This document shows positions 48,236 to 55,612 of a stretch of 64,000 bases of DNA, piece after piece. The stretch is from positions 248,001 through 312,000 of the forward strand of contig NZ_LN831058.1 in the NCBI RefSeq assembly GCF_001375495.1. Direction: 5' to 3'. Below the pieces are notes generated by a model, which worked only from the letters and a program-made list of their open reading frames with translations, had not been told where the DNA came from and searched no databases. The first letter of the stretch is position 1. The number at the start of each line of letters is the position of its first letter. The position numbers and the translations under genes are program-made. Source of the DNA: Flaviflexus massiliensis (GTDB lineage Bacteria > Actinomycetota > Actinomycetes > Actinomycetales > Actinomycetaceae).

Positions 48236-48643
48236 ATGTCTCAGACACAACAGAAACTCACCCTCGCGGAGAAGCGGAGGGACGCTCTCCAACTCAGGCT
48301 CAGAGGAGCCTCTTACGAGGAGATAGCCCTGGAGCTGGGATACGCAAACAGGTCAGGGCCCTACAAGGCCGTACAGGCCGCTCTGACAGACGTATACCGG
48401 GAGGACGCGGAAACCTATCGGGAGTTGCAGATGGAGCGCCTAAACACCGTTACAGGGGCCCTGTTCAACCGTCTGGAGGCGGGAGAGGTCTCAGCAGCGA
48501 CTCCACTCCTCAAGGCCCTAGAAGCGATGGACCGCTATGCCGGGTTCAACAAGGACACGGCTGGGCATGAAAGGGCGGCGGCTCTCCTAGACGCCCTTAT
48601 CGTTAATTCCCGTGCCGCTCTGGAGCTTCCTCAACAGCCGTAG
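48236..48643 (+). CDS. Phage terminase small-subunit-like HTH protein
   Basis: 135 residues. A helix-turn-helix (LRLRGASYEEIALELGYANRSG, about 22-43) is followed by an all-helical part (LQMERLNTVTGALFNRLEAG and VSAATPLLKALEAMDRYAGF). This is typical of small terminase or phage-packaging proteins of actinophages, which recognise DNA ends. A ribosome binding site GCAGGAAA precedes the ATG at 48236. No large terminase is present, so any packaging would need a helper phage. A sigma-like or other regulator cannot be excluded. Confidence 0.55.
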   Translation: MSQTQQKLTLAEKRRDALQLRLRGASYEEIALELGYANRSGPYKAVQAALTDVYREDAETYRELQMERLNTVTGALFNRLEAGEVSAATPLLKALEAMDRYAGFNKDTAGHERAAALLDALIVNSRAALELPQQP

Positions 48644-48786
48644 CCCTGGCCCCGGGAGGCCCCCTTGCTTGTCTCTGGGACCGCTACGCGTTTAGGCCCT
48701 CAAAGGTTGTACGGGTTTCCAGGTTTCTAAGCACACAAACTTCGCCCATGGGACATTTTGCCGTTCCAATAAACTTGAAGTCGCTT

Positions 48787-48798
48787 CAGTATGTACTG
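48787..48798. promoter_or_regulatory. Palindrome upstream of cmtR
   Basis: CAGTATGTACTG is a 5+2+5 palindrome 14 bp upstream of the chosen cmtR ATG at 48812. ArsR-family sensors bind such operators over their own promoters, so metal-free CmtR could sit here. This is inferred from position. Confidence 0.4.
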
Positions 48799-48811
48799 TA
48801 TAGTTCAGTGC

Positions 48812-49174
48812 ATGCTGACTAATGCTGCTCGTTTAGATATCATGAACCGGTTGGGTCGAGCCATGGCCGATCCCACGCGGTCCCGAATTTTATTAACACT
48901 GTTGGAGGGGCCTGAATATCCGGCGGTCCTTGCCCACGATCTGGACCTGACACGGTCTAATGTGTCCAACCACCTGGCCTGTTTGCGAGACTGTGGCATT
49001 GTGGTCGGACAGCATCAGGGACGCCAAACCCGCTACGAGATCGCAGACCCACACTTGGCTCAGGCACTGACAGCGTTGGTGGACACGACCCTGGCCGTTG
49101 ACGTATCTGCCCCTTGCATTGATCCGGTCTGCACTGTTGTCGGTTGTACTCATGATGAGGAGCTCAGCGCGTGA
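48812..49174 (+). CDS. cmtR: ArsR-family metal sensor, CmtR-like
   Basis: 120 residues, winged helix. It matches CmtR (Cd/Pb sensor): RLGRAMADPTRSRIL and DLTRSNVSNHLACLRDCGIV hold the Cys-x3-Cys metal residues (CLRDC), with further cysteines near the C-terminus (APCIDPVC). Metal binding would release DNA and free the neighbouring cadD. The start is at the ATG at 48812; an upstream ATG at 48791 lies in the palindrome. The stop overlaps cadD (GTGA). Confidence 0.85.
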   Translation: MLTNAARLDIMNRLGRAMADPTRSRILLTLLEGPEYPAVLAHDLDLTRSNVSNHLACLRDCGIVVGQHQGRQTRYEIADPHLAQALTALVDTTLAVDVSAPCIDPVCTVVGCTHDEELSA

Positions 49175-49770
49175 TTTCTTCCATCGTGCAGGCAATCGGG
49201 CTGTTTATCGCCACCAACATTGATGACATCGTCATCCTGTCGCTGTTCTTCGTGCGAGGCCGGGGACAACCAGGCACCACTCGCCGCATCCTGGTGGGAC
49301 AATATCTCGGATTCCTGGGCATTTTAGGCGCGGCGGTAGCCGCCGCCTTTGGTGCCCAAGTACTGCTGCCGGAAGAAGCGCTCCCCTACTTCGGTCTGAT
49401 TCCCCTGGGGCTAGGTCTCTGGGCGGCATGGCAGGCCTGGAAAAATCGCGGCGAAGACGACGATGACGAAGCACAACTGGAAGGCAAACGCGTCTCAGTC
49501 TGGACGGTCGCGGCAGTGACCTTCGCCAACGGTGGCGACAATCTCGGCGTCTATGTGCCCGTGTTCGTCAGCGTCAGCTGGGGTGCAGTGCTGGCCTACT
49601 GCATCGTCTTCTTAGTACTGGTGGCCGTCCTAGTCTTCCTGGCCAAATGGATCAGCTCCAGAAAACCTATTGCAGAAGCCCTGGAACGATGGGAACACAT
49701 TCTCTTTCCAGCAGTGCTCATCGGCCTGGGCCTCGTCATCCTCGTCAGCGGCGGAGCCTTCGGACTATAA
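49171..49770 (+). CDS. cadD: CadD-family cadmium resistance transporter
   Basis: 199 residues with five or six membrane helices. CadD proteins confer cadmium resistance, probably by export. Signature segments are ATNIDDIVILSLFF (about 14-27) and FANGGDNLGVYVPVF (about 118-132), each with acidic residues inside helices. A polar Asp/Glu loop (about 94-103) separates halves. It starts with GTG overlapping cmtR. The cad pair is transcribed away from the replication genes, as cargo. Confidence 0.88.
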   Translation: MISSIVQAIGLFIATNIDDIVILSLFFVRGRGQPGTTRRILVGQYLGFLGILGAAVAAAFGAQVLLPEEALPYFGLIPLGLGLWAAWQAWKNRGEDDDDEAQLEGKRVSVWTVAAVTFANGGDNLGVYVPVFVSVSWGAVLAYCIVFLVLVAVLVFLAKWISSRKPIAEALERWEHILFPAVLIGLGLVILVSGGAFGL

Positions 49771-49853
49771 GCAACCCGCAGTAAAGCCAACCCCACGGAG
49801 GCAGAGCGCCAGGCAACGCTTTTTGAACGCTACGCCGAGATGACTAAGTCCTC
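49771..49853. other. Short spacer after cadD
   Basis: No gene and no clear hairpin seen in this short piece. It separates cadD from the convergent decayed ORF. Confidence 0.4.
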
Positions 49854-50105
49854 TTAGCTGCACTCAAGACGGGCCACCATTTCTTTCAGGGCCTCTGCTA
49901 CTGGCGACAGGTCAGGGGCTTTAGCAAGGTTGATCTCCACCCACTCCAGTTCTCTCCTCGCGACTGCTAGGTCATGGCCATATAGGGCATTGAGGCCGTT
50001 GTAGAGACCCTCCCGTTATGCTGCTCCATGCTCTTTATCTTCCCGTGCTCACGGTCATAAGGCGACAGGTTATAACCGGTCTCGCGCGCGTCCCCCCTTG
50101 CCTAT
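49854..50105 (-). pseudogene. Decayed short phage-type gene
   Basis: On the minus strand two frames read as one protein if shifted: first GDARETGYNLSPYDREHGK then IKSMEQHN, and, after a frame change near 50015, EGLYNGLNALYGHDLAVARR and ELEWVEINLAKAPDL, ending ARLECS at the TAA at 49854-49856. No start codon serves the second part. I do not recognise the family. It looks like the 3' remnant of an element gene. Confidence 0.4.
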
Positions 50106-50320
50106 TTCCCTGGAGGGGAGAGAGGTCACTACCGCCGCCCACCGACCGGCAAGCATGAATATGCGACTTACGAACGCCCTCCCCAAGGATCTCCACGCTG
50201 AGGGTAGCTGGGGAGAATACTCTCACCGATTCCTCTCAGTCAGAGGACTCTCCCCGCTCGCGTTGGAATCAACGCAAATCCCATTGATTAGTAATTATGT
50301 ATTAGAGAGCTAGCAGTACT

Positions 50321-50391
50321 ACTGGTAACGGCTATGGCAGTCATATTGCAACTGGTATAGCTGTCATAGTGCGACTGGTATAGCAGTCGAA
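50321..50391. repeat. Iteron-like repeats next to the Prim-Pol operon
   Basis: ACTGGTA occurs at 50321, 50351 and 50374. The latter two extend to ACTGGTATAGCNGTC, and 50373-50388 is a near-palindrome (GACTG...CAGTC). They lie just beyond the 3' end of the winged-helix gene. In PICIs the replication origin lies downstream of the replication genes and has iterons, so this is a candidate origin. Confidence 0.5.
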
Positions 50392-50787
50392 TCATTCAAT
50401 GGGCCTCTTTCGTCGGCGCTTCGGACGTGTCGCCATGAACATCGCGAGCGCGTCTCGTCCCGGGTATTTGTAGACGGTAGCCTTGCCCCGCTTGCCCTCA
50501 CGCAGACGTAACCGTAGACCGGACTTCTCGATCTCCGACACTTTGTCACTGAGGGCAGTGGGACCCAATCCGACGTGCGCCCCGAACTGTACCCGCGTGA
50601 TGTACACCTCCCCCGGCCATAGTGTCTCCTGGTTAGATACCCGGGGCTTACCCCCGGCATGAGCTTGGGAATCGGGCTCCTGGGACCTGAAAGCAATCTC
50701 TTTGATGATGGCCACCTCCGCAACACCCATCACGTCAGGGTATTGCTCGAGCAGTTCATCAACCTCTTTGACATATTTTACGCCCAT
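50392..50787 (-). CDS. Small winged-helix-like DNA-binding protein in the replication module
   Basis: 131 residues. An alpha-rich N-terminus (EYPD... VAEVAIIKEIAFRS) is followed by an apparent wing (RLREGKRGKATVYKYPG) and a basic tail (RPKRRRKRP). The pattern suggests a winged helix, such as MarR-like or replication-initiator helper proteins. The ATG overlaps the Prim-Pol stop by 10 bp. It is adjacent to the iteron-like repeats, which it may bind. Confidence 0.5.
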   Translation of the reverse strand: MGVKYVKEVDELLEQYPDVMGVAEVAIIKEIAFRSQEPDSQAHAGGKPRVSNQETLWPGEVYITRVQFGAHVGLGPTALSDKVSEIEKSGLRLRLREGKRGKATVYKYPGRDALAMFMATRPKRRRKRPIE

Positions 50788-51671
50788 TGCCGCGAGCCCT
50801 TGCGACTGTAACCGGCCCGGGCACTTCGAATAGTTGAATCGACCTCCCGCTCTGGCAGACCGGCCCGAACCGCTGCGCTCGCGAGAGCATGGAACGCTTC
50901 GTCTGGTTGATGCTCATTCGCGAATCGCCATGCTGCACGGCTAAGCAGGACATTGCGGTTACCCTCTTGCGCCATGCGCTCGTATGAGGCCACCAAACCG
51001 CCCCAGGATCGCGTCGTAGCGCCTAACAGCATCGCGGGCACCCCTGGTACGTCCCGGGGCCTCTCGAGAGCTTGTAGGGCTGCCTGTGGCAGTGTGGCGA
51101 GCTCTCCTGTGTGGACCCACCTGTAGGCGTTCCCGCTCGCGTGAGAGCTGGGAGGACAAACGACGTAGGCACCGTGGCCGAGCACGTCGATTCCCTGCCC
51201 TGCCAGAGCGGGATCTCTGTCGAATGTCTCCATACCCTTGGGCAACTCGAACCAGAGATGCACTCCCCCGCCCCCGCTCGCAGCTGTCACTGTAGCCGGG
51301 AGGGCTCCGCATCGGTCTGCAAGGTCTTTTAGCATCTCCGCAGCCGTCCGGCCCGCGTTCCGGGGATCGAGGTCAACGACAATGACACCGGGAGGGATCG
51401 CCACTCCGAGGTTCACCCCGGCCCGATTGCCGAACCAGTCCCGAACCGTATGCACGTCGGTCGTGGCAACGGTTAGGCCTTTACCTCCGGTGAGGTCGAA
51501 TAGGGGACGCTTGTCAGGGCCTAAGGGTAGTACCGGCCAATTTCCGCACGCGAGAGCAATCGCATGTAATTGCACGGTGAGAGCACGGTCCAGGTGCTTT
51601 GTGTCTTTCAGTGATGGTACTTTGATTGTGAGGGCACCCATTCGTGGGTGTCCCGCCCTTTTCTGTGTCAT
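50778..51671 (-). CDS. Bifunctional DNA primase/polymerase (Prim-Pol)
   Basis: 297 residues with an AEP-superfamily N-terminal domain. It starts with a region WPVLPLGPDKRPL, then VIVVDLDPRN with the metal-binding DxD (about 110-120), and GGGGVHLWF with the catalytic sGxH-like motif (about 149-157). No helicase domain follows, so the helicase would have to come from the host or a helper. It begins with ATG at 51671, overlapping the excisionase stop by 1 bp. The winged-helix gene follows. Confidence 0.8.
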   Translation of the reverse strand: MTQKRAGHPRMGALTIKVPSLKDTKHLDRALTVQLHAIALACGNWPVLPLGPDKRPLFDLTGGKGLTVATTDVHTVRDWFGNRAGVNLGVAIPPGVIVVDLDPRNAGRTAAEMLKDLADRCGALPATVTAASGGGGVHLWFELPKGMETFDRDPALAGQGIDVLGHGAYVVCPPSSHASGNAYRWVHTGELATLPQAALQALERPRDVPGVPAMLLGATTRSWGGLVASYERMAQEGNRNVLLSRAAWRFANEHQPDEAFHALASAAVRAGLPEREVDSTIRSARAGYSRKGSRQWA

Positions 51672-51874
51672 TACCGCTGCACCCCGCCCGCGAGCGCATC
51701 GACGGTGAGAGCCTCGAGCGGTATCCGGATAGCTTTACGAATCCGCACATGTGGCAGTTCGCCCGCATAGATCATGTGTCGGATTGTGTCGGGGTGACAG
51801 TCGAGCAGAGTTGCTGCGCCCTTAATGGACGTGTACGCGGGTTCGCTCGGATGAATGAGTGTTGACGTTTCCAT
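51671..51874 (-). CDS. Excisionase-like HTH protein (AlpA/MerR type)
   Basis: 67 residues. A single helix-turn-helix of AlpA/excisionase type: SIKGAATLLDCHPDTIRHMI then YAGELPHVRIRKAIRIPLE. These small proteins direct excision with the integrase. It is encoded in the same minus-strand series, between the integrase and Prim-Pol. The start is the ATG at 51874. Confidence 0.7.
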   Translation of the reverse strand: METSTLIHPSEPAYTSIKGAATLLDCHPDTIRHMIYAGELPHVRIRKAIRIPLEALTVDALAGGVQR

Positions 51875-52043
51875 GAATAAACCTCTGTCGGTTTCATGGG
51901 TTTAGGCGCGGTTGACCCTCCCGTCCGTGCACGGGCTCAAATCACATAGGTCAGCTCCTACATGTGACGTTCGCGCCTACGGCGTCGCCAATACACCTAT
52001 GGTAACACACCGGATCAATACACTGTTGTCTCGCGCGGCGCTT

Positions 52044-52535
52044 CTATGAGCGATCTAAAATGCGTAGCAACCGTTGGATCGAGATCGAGTGCACCCCGCC
52101 CGCTGAGAGTTGGTCTAACACCGGGTGCAGTTCGTTGCTCGAGATGTCGCGTATCCGATACCCGCACGGGCACTCCATCCGGTAAGAGACTTCCCCGGAG
52201 TCATGCAAAATCTCATCAACTCGGTGCAATCGAATCGTCACCCGGGTCCCGTCGGCTTGACCGCTCAAGGCCGGGTGTCGCGTATGCAGCATCTCCTGGG
52301 TCCCGTCCGCACGGTCGATATAGGCGGGTTGGTTAAACCGGGGAGAGCCGTCGGCGTTGTTCCGGCTATAGGTCCGAGTTGATAAGACCGCCTCATGCAT
52401 CCAATCCCCATAGCTACGGTGAATAACGAACATTGCGAGCCAGCGCCGTCGCCGTTTGCCGTCCGCGCGTGGTTGATGCCATGGCCGTTTAGCTTCGCAT
52501 GAGATCGACACCTCTCCGAGAATGTCTAGCCCCAT
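52044..52535 (-). CDS. Hypothetical protein between integrase and excisionase
   Basis: 163 residues. I do not recognise the family. It is basic at the N-terminus (KRRRRW) and contains two Cys in ECPCGY. The start overlaps the integrase gene by 10 bp. It could be a regulator of excision or an accessory (for example anti-phage) function; nothing in the sequence decides. Confidence 0.55.
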   Translation of the reverse strand: MGLDILGEVSISCEAKRPWHQPRADGKRRRRWLAMFVIHRSYGDWMHEAVLSTRTYSRNNADGSPRFNQPAYIDRADGTQEMLHTRHPALSGQADGTRVTIRLHRVDEILHDSGEVSYRMECPCGYRIRDISSNELHPVLDQLSAGGVHSISIQRLLRILDRS

Positions 52536-53764
52536 GCGCCCCGCCTCTCATCGAGGGAGGACACACTAGCCTCCCGGTTGTGATTCTTGTACGCCTCATT
52601 CATGACCAGCATCGCCCTATCGCGACGCTCCTGGGAGGACCGGGCATAACGCATCGTCATTGAGGCCGTCGCATGTCCCACCGTGGCTTGAATGTCTGGC
52701 AATGGCACTCTGGCATCGATAGCGTTCGTCACCATCGTTCGACGTAGATCATGAGGCGATACCGGCCCTATCCCGAGCCGTTCCCCAGCTCGAACCATAT
52801 TCAGCCGATAGGTTGTCTCCGGGATGTGCTCAGCAGGATTCGTAACCGACCGGAACAATAGGCCCTCATCGCCCGCCCGCTCTTTCAGCTCGAGAACATC
52901 ACCGGAGATCTGGTCCGGGACAGCGACTACCCGTATAGATTCTTCGGTCTTCGGCACTCCCACAACCTTAGCTTTGCCCTGTCCCGACACTGCACGGACG
53001 ATTGAGACGTACACGGTGCCCGACACGTCGGCAGTCTGCACGTCCTTACCTCGCAGCTCTCGAGCCTCCCCCGAACGCAACCCACATAGACCAGAGAGCA
53101 GAACGAGGGTCCGCAGATAGTCGGGCACTTCGTGGGCAAGCGCATGTAACTGGGCCAAACTTAGGGCCCTTGTCTGTCGTTTCACCACTTGCCGCGTCGG
53201 TGTCGGGCTTGCCACCGTGCCGAGCATATTTCTCCGGTACGGATTGACCGGGATCAACTCATCATCGACAGCAGTGTTTAAGATCGTCCGGAACAGCTCA
53301 GCTGATTTCTTGCGAGCTCCCGGCGAATTAGGTGCAAGCTCCGCAAGCCACATCCGGATCTCCGGCGTTGTAATCGTCTTGAGCGTAACATCCTCCCACC
53401 GGGGAAGCAGGTGTGTCCGTAGATTACTTTCGTACGCGAACCTGGTCGCGGGTGTCAGCTTCCGAGCTATCAACCACCCTTCGGCATATTGACCAAACGA
53501 CAATGAATCCCGTTTAGATCGCGCTTCCGCCTCGAGGCGCTCGCGGACTAGTTGCTCTGGGGACTTCCACACCCCTCGTTGAATGTCGGTCCGTTGCGCA
53601 TCCAGCCAGAGCTGGGCCTCCGTCTTCCGCTCGAACGTGTACGGTGCTGGCACCCAATTCCTGGCACCGTTGTCCCTGTAGGGCTTATCCGGGTGAGCGA
53701 ACCGGGCAACATACTGCCCGCTGGCCGCGCGGTAGATATTTCCGAACCCACGACGATTTGCCAT
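52526..53764 (-). CDS. int: Tyrosine-type site-specific integrase
   Basis: 412 residues, tyrosine recombinase. The N-terminal AP2-like arm-binding part is RGFGNIYRAASGQYVARF. The catalytic residues are R in GLCGLRSGEA, HxxR in SPHDLRRTM, H in ATVGHATASMT and the final Tyr in TMRYARSS. It begins at the ATG at 53764, preceded by GTGAGG. It lies next to attR as expected for PICI and prophage integrases and would recombine the tRNA-Lys site. Confidence 0.92.
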   Translation of the reverse strand: MANRRGFGNIYRAASGQYVARFAHPDKPYRDNGARNWVPAPYTFERKTEAQLWLDAQRTDIQRGVWKSPEQLVRERLEAEARSKRDSLSFGQYAEGWLIARKLTPATRFAYESNLRTHLLPRWEDVTLKTITTPEIRMWLAELAPNSPGARKKSAELFRTILNTAVDDELIPVNPYRRNMLGTVASPTPTRQVVKRQTRALSLAQLHALAHEVPDYLRTLVLLSGLCGLRSGEARELRGKDVQTADVSGTVYVSIVRAVSGQGKAKVVGVPKTEESIRVVAVPDQISGDVLELKERAGDEGLLFRSVTNPAEHIPETTYRLNMVRAGERLGIGPVSPHDLRRTMVTNAIDARVPLPDIQATVGHATASMTMRYARSSQERRDRAMLVMNEAYKNHNREASVSSLDERRGAWG

Positions 53765-53943
53765 TGCCGATACCTCACCCCGACGAACATCCGGCGAACA
53801 AGCGGCGAACAACTACGCCCGTTCCTGTCATATTCCATCATACACGGACCTAGGGACAGACCGCGAATAAACATTGATATCAAGCCACTTACACCGACTT
53901 TTCCGCACCATCACAACACTCCACAAATAGCAGATACCATGCT

Positions 53944-53981
53944 TTCGAATCCCATGGGGCCTACCCCGGCTTACCCCCGGT
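53944..53981. repeat. attR direct repeat (partial tRNA-Lys)
   Basis: The copy of the 29-bp core sits at 53944-53972, with CCCCCGGT at 53974-53981. It duplicates the T-loop to 3' end of tRNA-Lys without the rest of the tRNA, so it is not a second tRNA gene. It continues into a strong terminator. Confidence 0.9.
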
Positions 53982-54020
53982 CTAGCAACACGTTGTTAGA
54001 CCGGGGGTTCGTTGTTTTTA
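53974..54020 (+). terminator. Terminator at attR, original tRNA-Lys terminator
   Basis: An 11-bp perfect stem (CCCCCGGTCTA at 53974-53984 with TAGACCGGGGG at 53997-54007) is followed by TTCGTTGTTTTTAG. By orientation this was the tRNA-Lys terminator before insertion; the attL side has a shorter stem. Confidence 0.75.
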
Positions 54021-54316
54021 GTGGATTGCAGCACCCCTGCAGTACTTACCAAAATGCTGTCTTAGCCCCTCTATTTTCCGTTCCGTGCCTACTGCGCACC
54101 TAGAAGATTTTTCAATCCGCCACTTCGCTATTTCCTCATCCCCTAATCCAGCAGGCGTTCAATGCCTGGCAACAGATTAGATATGCAGAGATCGAAGAGA
54201 GAGGGACAGGGTTTGTGGGGAAATGGTTGAGGGTGCGGCGTAAGCCGCACCCTCAATTGATTCAGTAGTGACCTAGCGCCCTGTTGCGCTAGATGCTGCC
54301 AAAGCTCTGTTACGTC
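54021..54316. other. Intergenic region with no gene
   Basis: No convincing gene seen. It separates the element's right end from the ymgE-like gene and contains a hairpin at 54228-54255. Confidence 0.5.
54228..54255 (-). terminator. Hairpin after the YmgE-like gene
   Basis: A 12-bp perfect stem (TGAGGGTGCGGC with GCCGCACCCTCA) has a 4-nt loop. It lies 61 bp after the stop on the minus strand. No T-run follows on either strand. Confidence 0.5.
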
Positions 54317-54568
54317 TTAGCGCCTGCTGCGGTTGGTAATACCGAGGTAGGCCGAGATAAGAACGATTGCGATGACAACCGAAACGACCCACTTGAGGAT
54401 GGTTGAATCCGAGCCCATGGGACCCTCAACAAGCCACCAGCCAAGTGCGGCGCCACCGGCACCGAGAATGACAGTCCAGATGACGCCAAGGTTCTGATCG
54501 CCCTTCATGACAAGTCGGGCGAGAGCGCCGATAATGGCGCCGACAACAATTGTTCCGATAATACCCAT
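54317..54568 (-). CDS. GlsB/YeaQ/YmgE family stress-associated membrane protein
   Basis: 83 residues with three hydrophobic helices. GIIGTIVVGAIIGALARLVM is the usual start of this family. The function is unknown, with stress association reported. The ATG has AAGGAGG upstream. It is a single gene next to the element's right border. Confidence 0.85.
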   Translation of the reverse strand: MGIIGTIVVGAIIGALARLVMKGDQNLGVIWTVILGAGGAALGWWLVEGPMGSDSTILKWVVSVVIAIVLISAYLGITNRSRR

Positions 54569-54711
54569 AAGTTATTCCTCCTTTAGTGGAGTCACGCCTT
54601 GTAACACCACCGACCATTTAGATTAAGGCATCACAGGGCAAAACGCATGTCATTTGGCCAATTCAGTGAAATATTCACAAAAGCAGTCTATTTCACTAGA
54701 ATATCTTTACC

Positions 54712-55545
54712 TTATTGAGGTGAAGTTGTCCCTTTTGGGCGGTAGGTAGCGATAAGGACTGCGATTGAGATGCTCACGAGGCCGGCAAATTCGCCAGCTG
54801 ATGGGACCTGGGACAACATGACCATTCCGACCACCATGCTCATCGCCGGCAGGATCGAGTTGAGGATCGCGAAGATCGCGGCGGGCACTTCCCGCAGGAC
54901 CAGCTGATCAATGACGTAGGGAACAACGGAGGACAGGAATGCGACCCCGGCGAGAGTGAGCCAGAAGGACCAATCCGGGGACGCATCAAGCAATTCACCT
55001 ATGGCGAGAGGGCTGTAGACGATGGCAGCCCCCGCCATGCCAATCGCCAGGCCGTCAACATTTCCTGGCTTGCCCGCAAGCTTGCTCGCCAAGAACATGT
55101 AGATCGCCCACGCAACTCCCGCGGCAAGAGCCAAGATAATGCCCGCGGTCACGCCGGGCTTCGTGTAGTCCAGCCCGATCCAGGAAATGAGGAAGACACC
55201 AAGGATCGCGAATCCGATGGCGATTGTTGTGCGCCGTGTCCGAGCAAGAGCCGCAAGCACAACGGGGCCGAGGAACTCGAGTGCGACGGCGGTGCCGAGG
55301 GGGATCCGTTCAATGGACAAGTAGAACAGGGGATTCATGGCACCGAGTGCAAGACCGAAGCCGAACGCCTGCCACTTGTGCGGGTAAGACCAGGGGCGCC
55401 GCCAAAGCAACAGGAATATTGCCGCGAAGAAGATCCTGCCCCATCCCACCCCGATCCCCGACACTGTAACGAACAGCCCGACGGCAATCGAGGCACCGAC
55501 GTATTGCGAGAGTCCTGACAGGAGGAGGGAGACAACATTCTTCAC
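54712..55545 (-). CDS. EamA/RhtA-like transporter
   Basis: 277 residues with ten predicted helices in two EamA halves. SIERIPLGTAVALEFLGPV near the middle of the first half is characteristic of RhtA-type exporters of homoserine or threonine; the real substrate is unknown. It begins at the ATG at 55545. The cluster to its left runs in the same direction but is separated by about 70 bp. Confidence 0.82.
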   Translation of the reverse strand: MKNVVSLLLSGLSQYVGASIAVGLFVTVSGIGVGWGRIFFAAIFLLLWRRPWSYPHKWQAFGFGLALGAMNPLFYLSIERIPLGTAVALEFLGPVVLAALARTRRTTIAIGFAILGVFLISWIGLDYTKPGVTAGIILALAAGVAWAIYMFLASKLAGKPGNVDGLAIGMAGAAIVYSPLAIGELLDASPDWSFWLTLAGVAFLSSVVPYVIDQLVLREVPAAIFAILNSILPAMSMVVGMVMLSQVPSAGEFAGLVSISIAVLIATYRPKGTTSPQ

Positions 55546-55612
55546 CCTGCCAGTATGGCCCCGCCTAGGCGGTCAGTGCCTGTTGCTCCCACGTACCGGG
55601 AAGCGGAGACTT

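Larger units (their letters stand above)
47628..53981. mobile_element. Integrated element of about 6.3 kb in tRNA-Lys, satellite-like (candidate PICI)
   Basis: The element is bounded by a 29-bp direct repeat, with one mismatch and eight more matching bases. From right to left it encodes a tyrosine integrase, a small ORF, an excisionase-like HTH, a Prim-Pol, a winged-helix-like protein, iteron-like repeats, a decayed ORF, a CadD/CmtR cargo pair in the opposite orientation, and a terminase-small-subunit-like protein. There are no conjugation (TraSA/FtsK), virion structural or large terminase genes. The layout resembles phage-inducible chromosomal islands. Confidence 0.75.

Noticed and set aside
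53944-53972. Second tRNA-Lys
   Set aside because: Only the T-loop and 3' acceptor are present; it is the duplicated attachment repeat.
47628-53981. Actinobacterial integrative and conjugative element (AICE)
   Set aside because: Prim-Pol, integrase and excisionase fit, but no TraSA/FtsK-like translocase is present, and a terminase-small-like gene fits a phage satellite better.
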